Shown one piece after another: positions 8,911 through 17,568 of a stretch of 49,090 nt of DNA (its first letter is position 1; every line of letters starts with the position of its first letter). A model generated the notes under the pieces. It was not told the DNA's origin and made no database searches. It saw nothing but the letters and a program-made list of their open reading frames with translations. The DNA lies in NCBI GenBank assembly GCA_021161905.1, contig JAGGZT010000013.1, positions 1 through 49,090 of the forward strand, given 5' to 3'. The DNA is from Acidobacteriota bacterium. GTDB lineage: Bacteria; Acidobacteriota; B3-B38; Guanabaribacteriales; JAGGZT01. The translations under genes were made by a program, and so were the position numbers.

Positions 8911-10680
8911 ATGGTCCGCACCGATTATTGTGGCGCTTTAAGAAAGAAGGATGTAGGAAGAAGGGTGGTGCTTGCCGGTTGGGTCCATCGACGGCGCGAT
9001 CTCGGTTCCCTCGTCTTCATCGATATCAGGGATCGGGAGGGGATAGCCCAATTGGTGATGAACGAAGAGCTATTCCCCGAGGCTCATAAGGTAGCGAAGA
9101 CGCTCCGTCCAGAGGATGTCATCCTGGTTGAAGGAGAGGTGGTCCTTCGGGAGAAGGCTAAGGTGAACCCGAAGCTCCCCACCGGCGAGATAGAGGTGGT
9201 GGTATCCGCCATCACCGTGCTCAACCGTTCGGATACCCTTCCCTTTGAGATCGAGGAGGCGGATAAGGTAGCGGAGGAGCTAAGGCTCCGCTATCGCTAC
9301 CTCGATCTCAGACGAAACCGGCTCAAGGAGAACCTCCTCCTCAGGCATAAGGTGACGCTCACTGTGCGGAACTACCTCTCGTCGCTCGGCTTCGTCGAGA
9401 TAGAGACCCCCTTCCTCACCAAATCGACCCCTGAGGGGGCGAGGGACTTCCTCGTTCCGAGCAGGCTCTCTTCTGGCAGGTTTTATGCCCTTCCCCAATC
9501 ACCCCAATTGTTCAAGCAGATACTGATGATAGCCGGTTTCGACCGCTACTTCCAGATCGTTCGCTGCTTCCGCGACGAGGACTTAAGGGCGAATCGCCAG
9601 CCGGAATTCACCCAGATAGACATCGAGATGTCCTTCATCACCCCGGAGGATATCTTCGGGGTGGTTGAGGGGATGTTGAAGGAGGTCTTCGCCCTCAAGG
9701 GGATAGAGGTGGAGACCCCCTTTCCCCGGCTTTCCTTTGCCGAGGCGATGGCGAAATACGGAACCGACAAGCCGGACATCCGCTTCGGGCTGACCTTTAT
9801 CGACATAAGCGATGTCCTTCGTGATTCCGGTTTTCCTCCGTTTGAGAAGGTGCTTGAGGAGAAAGGGGCGATAAAGGGGATAAACTTGAAGGGGAAAGCG
9901 GCGTTCTATTCCCGTAAGGTGGTCGATGGGCTTACCGAGCTGGTGAAGGAAATGGGGGCATCCGGGCTGATCACGGTGAAGGTTGAGGCTGATGGAGTGA
10001 AATCACCCCTTACCAAGCATCTTACCGAGGGGAGGATGGAGAAGCTTATCTCCGCCCTCTCGATGGAGGAAGGAGATATCGCCTTTATCGTGGCGGGGGA
10101 TGAGGAGGTGGTTGCCCGTTCCCTCGGTGGGCTGAGGCTTGAGCTCGGAAGAAGGGAGAAGCTCATCCCAAACGATCGCTATAGCTTCCTCTGGGTAGTG
10201 GATTTTCCCCTATTCGAGCTGACGGAAGAGGGAGAGCTTTCCTCGCGTCATCACCCGTTTACCTCTCCCAAAGAGGAGCATCTATCGTTGCTCGAAAAGG
10301 AACCCCTTTCTGTGCTTGCCGATTCCTACGACATCGTGCTTAATGGTGAGGAGATAGGTGGCGGTAGCATTAGGATCAACCGTCCTGATATCCAGCAGCG
10401 GGTGTTTGATGTTCTCGGGATATCGAGGAAGGAGGCGGAGGAGAAGTTCGGCTTTCTCCTGCGAGCTCTCTCCTATGGAGCGCCTCCCCATGGGGGGATC
10501 GCCTTAGGGCTCGATCGCATCGTGATGCTTCTTTCCTCCGAGGATTCCATAAGGAATGTGATCGCCTTCCCCAAGACCAGCTCCGGGCTCTGCCCCTTAA
10601 CCGGAGCTCCCTCGGAAGTGAGGAGGGAACAGCTCGATGAGCTTTCGCTCGAGGTGAAGAAAAAGAAAGGGGATAAATAG
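8911..10680 (+). CDS. aspS: Aspartyl-tRNA synthetase, bacterial type
   Basis: Charges tRNA with Asp. An OB-fold anticodon domain (GWVHRRRDLGSLVFIDIRD, about 21-39) is followed by the class II core. Motif 2 reads RCFRDEDLRANRQPEFTQ and motif 3 GIALGLDRIVML; the GARDFLVP flipping loop, LPQSPQLFKQ and a bacterial GAD-type insertion (about 280-410) are also present. ATG 8911 begins MVRTDYCGALR, matching the usual N-terminus; ATG 8866 is in frame but lies in the promoter. From 8911 the protein is 589 residues, normal for the family. A Leu occupies the OB-fold position where Pseudomonas-type non-discriminating enzymes have His, hinting at a discriminating enzyme; this last point is inference. Confidence 0.96.
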   Translation: MVRTDYCGALRKKDVGRRVVLAGWVHRRRDLGSLVFIDIRDREGIAQLVMNEELFPEAHKVAKTLRPEDVILVEGEVVLREKAKVNPKLPTGEIEVVVSAITVLNRSDTLPFEIEEADKVAEELRLRYRYLDLRRNRLKENLLLRHKVTLTVRNYLSSLGFVEIETPFLTKSTPEGARDFLVPSRLSSGRFYALPQSPQLFKQILMIAGFDRYFQIVRCFRDEDLRANRQPEFTQIDIEMSFITPEDIFGVVEGMLKEVFALKGIEVETPFPRLSFAEAMAKYGTDKPDIRFGLTFIDISDVLRDSGFPPFEKVLEEKGAIKGINLKGKAAFYSRKVVDGLTELVKEMGASGLITVKVEADGVKSPLTKHLTEGRMEKLISALSMEEGDIAFIVAGDEEVVARSLGGLRLELGRREKLIPNDRYSFLWVVDFPLFELTEEGELSSRHHPFTSPKEEHLSLLEKEPLSVLADSYDIVLNGEEIGGGSIRINRPDIQQRVFDVLGISRKEAEEKFGFLLRALSYGAPPHGGIALGLDRIVMLLSSEDSIRNVIAFPKTSSGLCPLTGAPSEVRREQLDELSLEVKKKKGDK

Positions 10681-10689
10681 ATTTTTTGC

Positions 10690-10718
10690 TTGACGAGCCT
10701 TACTTTGTGCCGTATCAT
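10690..10718 (+). promoter_or_regulatory. Promoter for the LysM lipoprotein gene
   Basis: TTGACG (10690-10695) and TATCAT (10713-10718) stand 17 bases apart, starting 10 bases after the aspS stop. A leader of about 105 bases follows. It contains a perfect 7-bp inverted repeat, CTCCTGC (10726-10732) with GCAGGAG (10775-10781), enclosing about 42 bases. Confidence 0.6.
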
Positions 10719-10829
10719 TGAATCGCTCCTGCCTGTATCTATTTGGGGTGGAAAGCCCGATTATGGGTTTGGGTGCAGGAGGGAGATGGGTTTTAATAAT
10801 TTTAAAAGGTGAGGAGAGGAGGTGAGAAG

Positions 10830-11702
10830 GTGAGAAGGAGATATACCCTTATTTTTACTGTGGTATTGGTAGTGGCTATCTTCGGCTTCGTCGGTTGTTG
10901 CCGTAAGCCGCCGGTAGAGGTTTCTCAGGCAGAGAAAGCGTTAGAGAAGGCTAAGGGCGAGCAGGCTGAGGTCTATGTGCCCGAGGATTACGAGGCGGCA
11001 GAGAAGAAGGTGGTTCGTGCCGAGGCGATGGGCGAGGTGAAGAAGTGCAAGCAGGCGAAGCAGGAGGCTTTGGCAGCTATTAAGCTCGCCGATGATGTTG
11101 CCAAGAAGGCAGTGGAGGCGAGGAACAAGGCGAAGGCTGATGCGGAAGCGGCTGTTGCCAAGGCGAAGGAGGCGATCGCCAAGGCGGAGAAGGCTAAGGC
11201 TTGTGATCTCCTTCCCGCGGTGATGAAGCAGGCGAAGGCTCATCTGGCGATGGCGGAGAAGTACCTCGGCGATCCCGCAGCCTACAAGAAGGCGAAACAT
11301 GTGGCTGATGTAGCGGCGATGATCGCGGAAAAGGCGACGATCGATGCTGAGGCGGTGGTGAAGTTGATCGAGGCGGAGAAGGCAAAGGCGGCGGAGAAGG
11401 CGAAGGCGGAAGCCAAGAAGGAGTTTGAGGAAGCGCTGAAGGCACATCCCCTCAACTGGGTGGTGAGGAAGGGTGAGTGCCTCTGGAAGATCTCCGAATA
11501 TGAGCAGATCTATGGGGATCCCTTCCAGTGGCCCGTGATCTACAAGGCGAACAAATTCCAGATTAAGGATCCCGACCTCATTTATCCGGGGCAGAGCTTG
11601 GTCATTCCGCGGAATGTGCCTAAGGACCAGATTGAAGAGGCGATCCGCTTCGCCAAGCGGAGAAAGTGGCCCGTACCCGACTATCTGTTCGATGGTAAAT
11701 AG
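10830..11702 (+). CDS. LysM-domain lipoprotein with long Ala/Lys/Glu coiled coil
   Basis: Envelope protein of 290 residues. A basic N-terminus and hydrophobic stretch end in a lipobox-like FVGCC (about 19-23), so it is probably lipidated. Residues about 35-205 form an Ala/Lys/Glu-rich helical rod with heptad character. The C-terminus holds a LysM module: WVVRKGECLWKISEY, then YGDPFQWPVIYKANK, then DPDLIYPGQSLVIP. The order lipoprotein - coil - LysM suggests a tether between outer membrane and peptidoglycan, comparable in concept to Lpp or Pal-type linkers. GTG 10830 is chosen because AGGAGG (10817-10822) sits 7 bases before it; GTG 10809 is the alternative. It has its own promoter and a strong terminator, so it is a monocistronic, probably abundant protein. 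Confidence 0.85.
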   Translation: MRRRYTLIFTVVLVVAIFGFVGCCRKPPVEVSQAEKALEKAKGEQAEVYVPEDYEAAEKKVVRAEAMGEVKKCKQAKQEALAAIKLADDVAKKAVEARNKAKADAEAAVAKAKEAIAKAEKAKACDLLPAVMKQAKAHLAMAEKYLGDPAAYKKAKHVADVAAMIAEKATIDAEAVVKLIEAEKAKAAEKAKAEAKKEFEEALKAHPLNWVVRKGECLWKISEYEQIYGDPFQWPVIYKANKFQIKDPDLIYPGQSLVIPRNVPKDQIEEAIRFAKRRKWPVPDYLFDGK

Positions 11703-11717
11703 CGTCATCTAATCTTT

Positions 11718-11759
11718 CAACTCTTACCTTTCTTTATGAAAGGTAAGAGTTGTTTTTTT
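11718..11759 (+). terminator. Strong intrinsic terminator after the LysM lipoprotein gene
   Basis: A perfect 15-bp stem (11718-11732 with 11738-11752), loop TTTAT, then seven T (11753-11759). The first possible start codon of phoH lies two bases after the T-run. Confidence 0.93.
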
Positions 11760-11769
11760 ATTGGTGAAA

Positions 11770-12741
11770 ATGAAAACTATCGTTCTTCCAGAAGAGGGAT
11801 TGAAGGAACTCTATGGAGTTAAAGATGAAAATCTGAAACTCCTTGAGGAGAGACTTGGGGTTAGCATCGCCGCTCGAGGAAACAATCTAATGATCGAGGG
11901 TGATGAGGAGAAGGTAGCTTTCGCCGAAAGGATAATAAACGAGTTTGTAAGGCTGGTAAAGGGAGGCTACTCGATAAAGAACGGCGATTTCAAAGTAGCG
12001 GTGAAGCTTCTTTCAGAGAACCCTTCCCTTTCTCTTGCCGAGTTTTTCCTGAGCACCCGGATCCATCCTTCAACGAAGAAAGAGGTTTCCCCGAAGAGCG
12101 TAAACCAGAAACGATATATTGAGGCGATAAAGCGATATGATATCGTCTTCGGGATAGGTCCGGCGGGGACTGGCAAAACCTATTTGGCGATGGCGATGGC
12201 TCTTTCCGCCCTTGAGAGCAAGCTGGTCTCCCGGATAATTCTCACCAGGCCCGCCCTTGAGGCAGGGGAGAAGCTCGGCTTCCTTCCCGGCGATCTTCTG
12301 GAGAAGGTGAACCCCTATCTCCGTCCTCTCTACGACGCCCTCTACGACCTCACCCACATCGATAAGGCACATCGTCTCCTCGAGCGGGGTTATATTGAGA
12401 TAGCCCCGATCGCTTTTATGCGGGGGAGGACCCTGAGCGATTCCTTTGTTATTTTAGACGAGGCGCAGAACACCACCGTGGAGCAGATGAAGATGTTCCT
12501 CACCCGAATCGGGCTGAACTCCAAGGTGGTGGTTACCGGCGATATCACCCAGATCGATCTCCCTCAGGGAACCCTTTCTGGCTTGAAGGAGGCGATTAAA
12601 ATCCTTTCTGGGATCAAGGGTATCTCCTTTATCTTTTTCGAAAAGAGCGATGTCGTCCGTCATCCTCTGGTTCAGGAGATAATTGATGCCTTCGAACGCC
12701 ACGAGAAAGCGATGGATGAGAAGAAGGATAAGAGGCAATGA
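11770..12741 (+). CDS. phoH: PhoH-like ATPase
   Basis: P-loop NTPase of the PhoH/YbeZ family. A KH-like N-terminal segment (about 1-75) precedes Walker A GPAGTGKTYLAMA (about 130) and Walker B SFVILDEAQNTT (about 228), with VVTGDITQIDLP as a further conserved motif. PhoH proteins are linked with YbeY in ribosome and RNA maturation, and ybeY lies two genes downstream. The start could be TTG 11761, GTG 11764 or ATG 11770; no good Shine-Dalgarno exists because a terminator hairpin ends at 11759. The stop overlaps the 7TM-HD gene (ATGATGA at 12738). This is the first gene of the conserved phoH - 7TM-HD - ybeY - corC - era block. Confidence 0.93.
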   Translation: MKTIVLPEEGLKELYGVKDENLKLLEERLGVSIAARGNNLMIEGDEEKVAFAERIINEFVRLVKGGYSIKNGDFKVAVKLLSENPSLSLAEFFLSTRIHPSTKKEVSPKSVNQKRYIEAIKRYDIVFGIGPAGTGKTYLAMAMALSALESKLVSRIILTRPALEAGEKLGFLPGDLLEKVNPYLRPLYDALYDLTHIDKAHRLLERGYIEIAPIAFMRGRTLSDSFVILDEAQNTTVEQMKMFLTRIGLNSKVVVTGDITQIDLPQGTLSGLKEAIKILSGIKGISFIFFEKSDVVRHPLVQEIIDAFERHEKAMDEKKDKRQ

Positions 12742-15074
12742 TGAGATGGTGGATAGGGAAGGTCCCTAAAGGGGAGGGGGGCGAAAAGGAGAAGAAGCCC
12801 TTCTATTTCTTCATCTTCCGAAGTAAAACCGCCTACATCATCTTCTTCCTCGTTGCCATCACCCTCCTCCTTATGCCGCGGAGAGAGATGAAGGTTCGGG
12901 AGTATCGATTGAATGAGATCGCCCCGAGGGATATAAAAGCCCCACGCGATATCGTGGTTCTCGATGAGCAGGCGACCGAGAAACGAAGGAAAGAGGCGGC
13001 GGAAGCGGTACTTCCGGTATTCGACTACGATGCTGGCCTTTCGGGAGAGGTAGAAGGAAAGATCAGGCTTCTGTTTAAGCTGGGAAGGGAGAAGCTTGTT
13101 GGGAAAAGGCTCACCAGCTCAGGGTTAGCGGAGTTTAAGAAAGAGATCCCCTTTTCCATAGATGATCCTTACCTTCGTTTCTTTCTTAGGAAGCGGTTTA
13201 ACCCGAAGCTTGAGGAGGAATTGGTAGTATTACTCCGGGGAGTTTTCTCCCGTGATATTGTGGGGAGTCGTTCCCTTTTGGAGCCGTTTCGGGAACGGGG
13301 TATCGTCCGTCGCGACCTTATCTCAGGTAAAGAGGTTGAAGTGCGCGATTTCTCCAGGATCTACGATCTTGTTCAGGCTGAGGAGAGCTTGAGGCTTGGT
13401 CTTTCCCGGCTCCCTGGTTTAACCAAATCGGAGGAGGATCTCCTTGTCGGATTTCTTAAACAGTTTCTTACCCCAAATCTTTCTTTTAATCGGAAGGAGA
13501 CCGAGGACAGGAAGGAGATAGCGAGGAGGAAGGTGGAGCCGGTTTACTATCGGGTGAAGAAGGGGGAGATGATCGTTCGCGAAGGGGATAGAATAGATGA
13601 AATCGCCCTCATCAAGCTTAGGGGGGTGATGAGGGCAGTGGGGACCGATTTCTACTTCGCTCGTCTCCTTGGTATAGCTATTGTGGTTATCCTTCTCTTT
13701 TTCGCCATCATCCGTTATCTGGAGGAGGGAGAGAGGAGGAAGAGAGGGAGGAGCAACCTCATTCTCCTCTTGGGAACGGTGCTTCTCATCACCATCCTCT
13801 TGGTGCGCGCTTCTATGTTTATTTCCGAATCGGTCGCTGGTTCCTTTACCCGTTCTCCCTTAAACAGTGTTGAAGCTTACTATTACGCCGTTCCCTACGC
13901 CTCGGGTTCGATGCTGGTGGTGCTCCTCCTCGGGGTGGCTCCGGGCATCGTCTTCGCTATGGTCCTTTCCGCCTTCGTTGGTATTATATCCCAGGGTAAT
14001 TTCTTCCTCGCCCTTTACGCTTTAGTGGGGGGTCTTTCCACCATCTACGGGATAAGCCGTTATCGGGAACGTTCCGGGGTAATAAAAGCGGGGCTGGTGG
14101 TGAGTTTGGTGAATGTGATCGCCCTTTCTGCCATAATCCTCATCAACGCTCGGTATCAAACGATTGGGTTTAATCTCTATCAGTTCGGTATGGCTTTTGC
14201 CGGTGGGTTGCTTGCGGCGACCGCCGTCTCAGCGATGTTGCCCATCTTCGAGTGGGCGTTCGGCATTACCACCGACATCAAACTCCTCGAGCTCTCCAAT
14301 TTGGACAACCCGTTGTTGAGGGAGCTTGCCCTTAAGGCTCCGGGCACCTATCATCACAGCATAATCGTAGCCCATCTCTCTGAGGCGGCGGTGAAGGAGG
14401 TGGGGGGGAATCCCCTGCTCGCTATGGTAGCCTCCCTCTATCATGATATTGGTAAGTTGAAGATGCCGGAGTACTTTGTAGAGAATCAGGCTGGCTCCTA
14501 CAATCGCCATGAGAAGCTTCCTCCCACTATGAGCGCCCTCATCCTTAAGAACCATGTCAAGGAAGGGGTGGAGATGGCGAGGGAGGCGGGCCTTCCTTTA
14601 GAGATAATAGACCTCATCGAGGAGCACCATGGGACGAAGCTCATCACCTATTTTTATGAGAAAGCGAAGAAACTGGCTGGTCCGGAGCACAGTGAGATCC
14701 GGGAGGAGGATTTTCGCTATCCCGGTCCCAAACCGAGAAGCAAGGAGGCGGGGATAATAATGCTCGCCGATGCTGTAGAGGCCGCTTCTCGTACCCTGGA
14801 GGAGCCCACCGGAGCGAGGATAAAGGGTTTGATAAAGAAGATCGTCACTGATACCCTGCTTGATGGCCAGCTCAACGAATGTCCCCTTACTTTTGTGGAT
14901 CTTGAGAGGGCTTCTCAGGTGTTTGGTAGACTCCTCGTTGGGATATATCACGAACGGGTGGATTACCCGGGCTATGAGTTTGAGGAAAAGGTAAAGAGGA
15001 ATGGAGATAACGGTAAGAAGCGACCATTCGGATTATCTACCCAGCCGGAAGAAGATAGAGCATCTAATCGGTAG
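12738..15074 (+). CDS. 7TM-HD family membrane phosphodiesterase (PgpH/YqfF-like)
   Basis: A 778-residue protein with the standard PgpH order: an N-terminal membrane helix (about 30-48), a large extracytoplasmic 7TMR-HDED domain (about 55-300), about seven hydrophobic helices (about 310-510) and a cytosolic HD domain. Catalytic residues are seen in GTYHHSIIVAHL (about 535-546) and SLYHDIGK (about 565-572). A conserved EEHHGTKLITYFYEKA segment (about 630) and an Asp in MLADAVEAASRT (about 675) complete the site. Known members hydrolyse cyclic di-AMP; the same reaction is inferred here. It overlaps phoH by 4 bases and ybeY by 74 bases, so expression is coupled. Confidence 0.92.
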   Translation: MMRWWIGKVPKGEGGEKEKKPFYFFIFRSKTAYIIFFLVAITLLLMPRREMKVREYRLNEIAPRDIKAPRDIVVLDEQATEKRRKEAAEAVLPVFDYDAGLSGEVEGKIRLLFKLGREKLVGKRLTSSGLAEFKKEIPFSIDDPYLRFFLRKRFNPKLEEELVVLLRGVFSRDIVGSRSLLEPFRERGIVRRDLISGKEVEVRDFSRIYDLVQAEESLRLGLSRLPGLTKSEEDLLVGFLKQFLTPNLSFNRKETEDRKEIARRKVEPVYYRVKKGEMIVREGDRIDEIALIKLRGVMRAVGTDFYFARLLGIAIVVILLFFAIIRYLEEGERRKRGRSNLILLLGTVLLITILLVRASMFISESVAGSFTRSPLNSVEAYYYAVPYASGSMLVVLLLGVAPGIVFAMVLSAFVGIISQGNFFLALYALVGGLSTIYGISRYRERSGVIKAGLVVSLVNVIALSAIILINARYQTIGFNLYQFGMAFAGGLLAATAVSAMLPIFEWAFGITTDIKLLELSNLDNPLLRELALKAPGTYHHSIIVAHLSEAAVKEVGGNPLLAMVASLYHDIGKLKMPEYFVENQAGSYNRHEKLPPTMSALILKNHVKEGVEMAREAGLPLEIIDLIEEHHGTKLITYFYEKAKKLAGPEHSEIREEDFRYPGPKPRSKEAGIIMLADAVEAASRTLEEPTGARIKGLIKKIVTDTLLDGQLNECPLTFVDLERASQVFGRLLVGIYHERVDYPGYEFEEKVKRNGDNGKKRPFGLSTQPEEDRASNR

Positions 15075-15432
15075 GGTGCTCAAGAAGCTTGGGGTAGAGG
15101 CGGATGAGGTAAGCATTTTATTCACTACCGATCCCGAGATCGAGGGCTACAATAGGAGGTTTCTGAAAAGGGAAGGACCGACCGATGTCCTCTCCTTTCC
15201 CCTCGAGGGAAAGACGATGGAGGGGAAGAGGAATCTGGGTGATATAATAATCTCGGTGGACACCGCTTTCAGACAGGCAAAGGAGCTTAACCATAGTTTT
15301 GAAGAGGAGATAAAGCTTCTTATCATCCATGGGCTTCTTCATCTTTTGGGATACGATCACGAGAAGGACGAGGGGGAGATGAGGAAGCTGGAGGAGGAGC
15401 TTCTCTCCGAACTTTCAGGAGGTGAGGGTTAG
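15001..15432 (+). CDS. ybeY: Endoribonuclease YbeY
   Basis: A 143-residue metal-dependent RNase of 16S rRNA 3'-end maturation and ribosome quality control. The zinc site HGLLHLLGYDHEKD (about 111-124) shows the H-x3-H-x5-H pattern, preceded by the typical PTDVLSFPLEG (about 60-70) and LGDIIISVDTAFRQA. The length is normal. It overlaps the 7TM-HD gene by 74 bases in another frame and the CNNM/CorC-like gene by 11 bases, an unusually dense arrangement. Conserved neighbours phoH and era support the call. Confidence 0.95.
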   Translation: MEITVRSDHSDYLPSRKKIEHLIGRVLKKLGVEADEVSILFTTDPEIEGYNRRFLKREGPTDVLSFPLEGKTMEGKRNLGDIIISVDTAFRQAKELNHSFEEEIKLLIIHGLLHLLGYDHEKDEGEMRKLEEELLSELSGGEG

Positions 15433-16708
15433 ATTGGGCGAAGAACTACCTGCATTACTTTTCCTCTCATTTCTTTTCCTCTTGTTTCTCCTCTTTTCGA
15501 TGGTTGAACGGGCATATCTTCTCCTCAACCGGTTTACCCTGAGGCGGGTTGCCGGTAAGGCGAGAAGGAGGCTTTCCGCAATAGAGCATCTATTCTCCTT
15601 CCCTTTTCAGCTCTCCGCTACTCTCACCCTGGCTCGCCAATTGCTCATCGCCTCTTTAGCCATCTATGCTACCCTGATTTCGGTACGGTTATTCTCTGGT
15701 GGCTTCCCTTTGTTTCTTTCGCTCCTTTTTATCCTTCTCTTTGTTTTTCTCACGGGTCAGCTTCTTCCCCGGATGTTGGTCGGTGCTGAGCCGGAGCGGG
15801 TCTTCTTTCTTCTTTTTCCCCTTTTTCTTCCCGCCTTTTATCTCCTTTATCCTCTCTCTTTTCCCTTGGCTAAGGTGGCTAAGGCGGTTGACGAGAGGAG
15901 GAGAAAGAGGTTCGAAGAGGAAGGGGAGACCATCTCCGAGGAGCAGTTTCGAGCCTTTCTCGCCGTTGGCGAAAGGGAAGGGCTCATCGAGGAGGACGAA
16001 GGGGAGATGATCCAGAGCGTGGTCGATTTCGGGGATAAGATCGCTCGGGAGGTGATGACCCCGCGGATAGATATGGTTTGCATCAAGGCGGATGCCACCT
16101 TGGCTGAGTTCAAGGAGCTCATCACCGAGACCAAGTTCTCCCGAATTCCGGTCTACCGGGAGCGGATAGACGAGATCGAAGGGGTGGCTTATAGCAAAGA
16201 CCTCCTCGATTGGCTGGATAAGGACTTGACTAAGACCCTCGTCTCGGAGATAATGCATCCCGCCTATTTCGTTCCCGAGACGAAGAAGCTCGATGATCTC
16301 CTCCGCGAGCTTCAGAAGAGGAGGATCCAGCTCGCCATCGTGGTCGATGAGTACGGGGGCACCTCGGGTTTGATAACCATTGAGGATATCCTGGAGGAGC
16401 TGGTGGGCGAGATACGGGATGAGCACGAGGAGGAGGAGGAGGGGATCATCGAGGAGAAGGATGGAAGCATCGTCCTTTCGGGAAAGCAGGATGTGGAGGA
16501 GCTGGGGGAGTATCTTGGGGTGAAGCTTGATGAGGGGGATTATGAGACGGTGGGAGGACTTGTGTTCGATGTCTTGGGGAAGGTGCCGAAAAGGGGCGAG
16601 AGTTTCACCTATAAAGGGCTTCAGTTTGAGATACTTGAGGTCGATGAAAGGAGGGTGCGAAGATTACGGATAAGAAGACTCCCTTCAAATCAGGATATGT
16701 CGCCTTAG
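15422..16708 (+). CDS. CNNM/CBS-pair/CorC-HlyC domain membrane protein
   Basis: A 428-residue HlyC/CorC family protein. Hydrophobic N-terminal helices (about 10-140) form the CNNM/DUF21-like membrane part. A cytosolic linker and a CBS pair follow: [12 protein letters not shown] at about 208 and a second CBS ending [27 protein letters not shown] (about 302-328; split here as two motifs, VVDEYGGT and [10 protein letters not shown]). The CorC_HlyC transporter-associated domain closes the protein (about 345-425). Members are tied to Mg2+/Co2+ handling or membrane repair. The start may be GTG 15422 or, better spaced from AGGAGG at 15417-15422, TTG 15434. It overlaps era by 46 bases if the ATT start of era is used. 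Confidence 0.9.
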   Translation: MRVRLGEELPALLFLSFLFLLFLLFSMVERAYLLLNRFTLRRVAGKARRRLSAIEHLFSFPFQLSATLTLARQLLIASLAIYATLISVRLFSGGFPLFLSLLFILLFVFLTGQLLPRMLVGAEPERVFFLLFPLFLPAFYLLYPLSFPLAKVAKAVDERRRKRFEEEGETISEEQFRAFLAVGEREGLIEEDEGEMIQSVVDFGDKIAREVMTPRIDMVCIKADATLAEFKELITETKFSRIPVYRERIDEIEGVAYSKDLLDWLDKDLTKTLVSEIMHPAYFVPETKKLDDLLRELQKRRIQLAIVVDEYGGTSGLITIEDILEELVGEIRDEHEEEEEGIIEEKDGSIVLSGKQDVEELGEYLGVKLDEGDYETVGGLVFDVLGKVPKRGESFTYKGLQFEILEVDERRVRRLRIRRLPSNQDMSP

Positions 16709-17562
16709 TGGGCAAGACCAATGTAGGCAAGTCCACCCTGCTCAACCGATTGGTAGGGCACAAGGTGGCGATAACTGCGAAAAAGCCCCAGACCACCCGG
16801 AGCCGAATACTCGGGGTGCGCACCTTCGAGGATAGGGGGCAGATCATCTTCCTCGATACCCCTGGGGTGCACCGTCCAGAGTCCACGATGGGACGGATAA
16901 TGGTAAACATCGCCTACTCCACCTTGATGGAGGTGGACCTCATCCTGATGATGGTAGAGGCGACGAGGGAATTTTCTCCCGAGGACGAGGCGCTCCTCAA
17001 TCGGGTGAAGGAAGCGGGCACCACCTCGTTTCTCCTCATCAACAAGGTGGACGCGGTAAAGAGGGAGCAGGTCCTTCCGCTGATCGATTTTTACAGCAAG
17101 CTCCACTCCTTTGCCGAGATCATCCCCTTATCCGCCCTCACCGGAGATAATGTAGATCTCCTCATCGAGAAGATATTGGAGTACCTCCCCGAGGGACCGA
17201 AGTATTTTCCCGACGATGAGATCACCGACCAGCCGGAACGGCAGATAATGGCGGAGATAATAAGGGAGAAGGTGATAATGCTCACCCGACAGGAGCTCCC
17301 CTACCAGACCGCTGTTTCGGTCGATATGTTCAAAGAGGAGGAGGGGCTCATCCACATCGAGGCGACGATCTATGTGGAGCGGGAGTCGCAAAAGGGGATA
17401 GTGATCGGGAAGAGAGGGGAGATGCTCAAGAAGATCGGGACCCTCGCCCGGGAGGAGATGGAGTTCCTTCTCGGCACCAAGGTTTATCTTGGGCTCTGGG
17501 TGAAGGTTAAGCCCCGCTGGCGGGAGGATCTCCGCTTCCTCAAGAATTTGGGGATAAATTAG
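16663..17562 (+). CDS. era: GTPase Era, apparent ATT start codon
   Basis: Ribosome-assembly GTPase with a C-terminal KH domain. G1 is GKTNVGKST, G2 includes PQTTR, G3 is LDTPGVH, G4 is NKVD and G5 lies in IPLSAL; the KH domain carries GKRGEMLKKIG. The first canonical start codon in frame is GTG 16708, which begins inside strand beta-1 just before the P-loop. The 15 codons upstream encode the family's usual N-terminus ([12 protein letters not shown]), and the only plausible initiators are ATT 16663 or ACG 16666. AGGAGG at 16649-16654 lies 8 bases before ATT; a stop at 16645-16647 excludes earlier starts. I therefore call ATT 16663 (299 residues, normal length). Confidence 0.88.
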   Translation: MTDKKTPFKSGYVALVGKTNVGKSTLLNRLVGHKVAITAKKPQTTRSRILGVRTFEDRGQIIFLDTPGVHRPESTMGRIMVNIAYSTLMEVDLILMMVEATREFSPEDEALLNRVKEAGTTSFLLINKVDAVKREQVLPLIDFYSKLHSFAEIIPLSALTGDNVDLLIEKILEYLPEGPKYFPDDEITDQPERQIMAEIIREKVIMLTRQELPYQTAVSVDMFKEEEGLIHIEATIYVERESQKGIVIGKRGEMLKKIGTLAREEMEFLLGTKVYLGLWVKVKPRWREDLRFLKNLGIN

Positions 17563-17568
17563 CCCTTT

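Noticed and set aside
10941-11708. 255-codon open frame on the minus strand, opposite the LysM lipoprotein gene
   Set aside because: It arises from the Ala/Lys/Glu-rich coding strand (GCG/AAG/GAG read backwards gives Leu/Arg). The plus strand has a lipobox, LysM domain, promoter and terminator.
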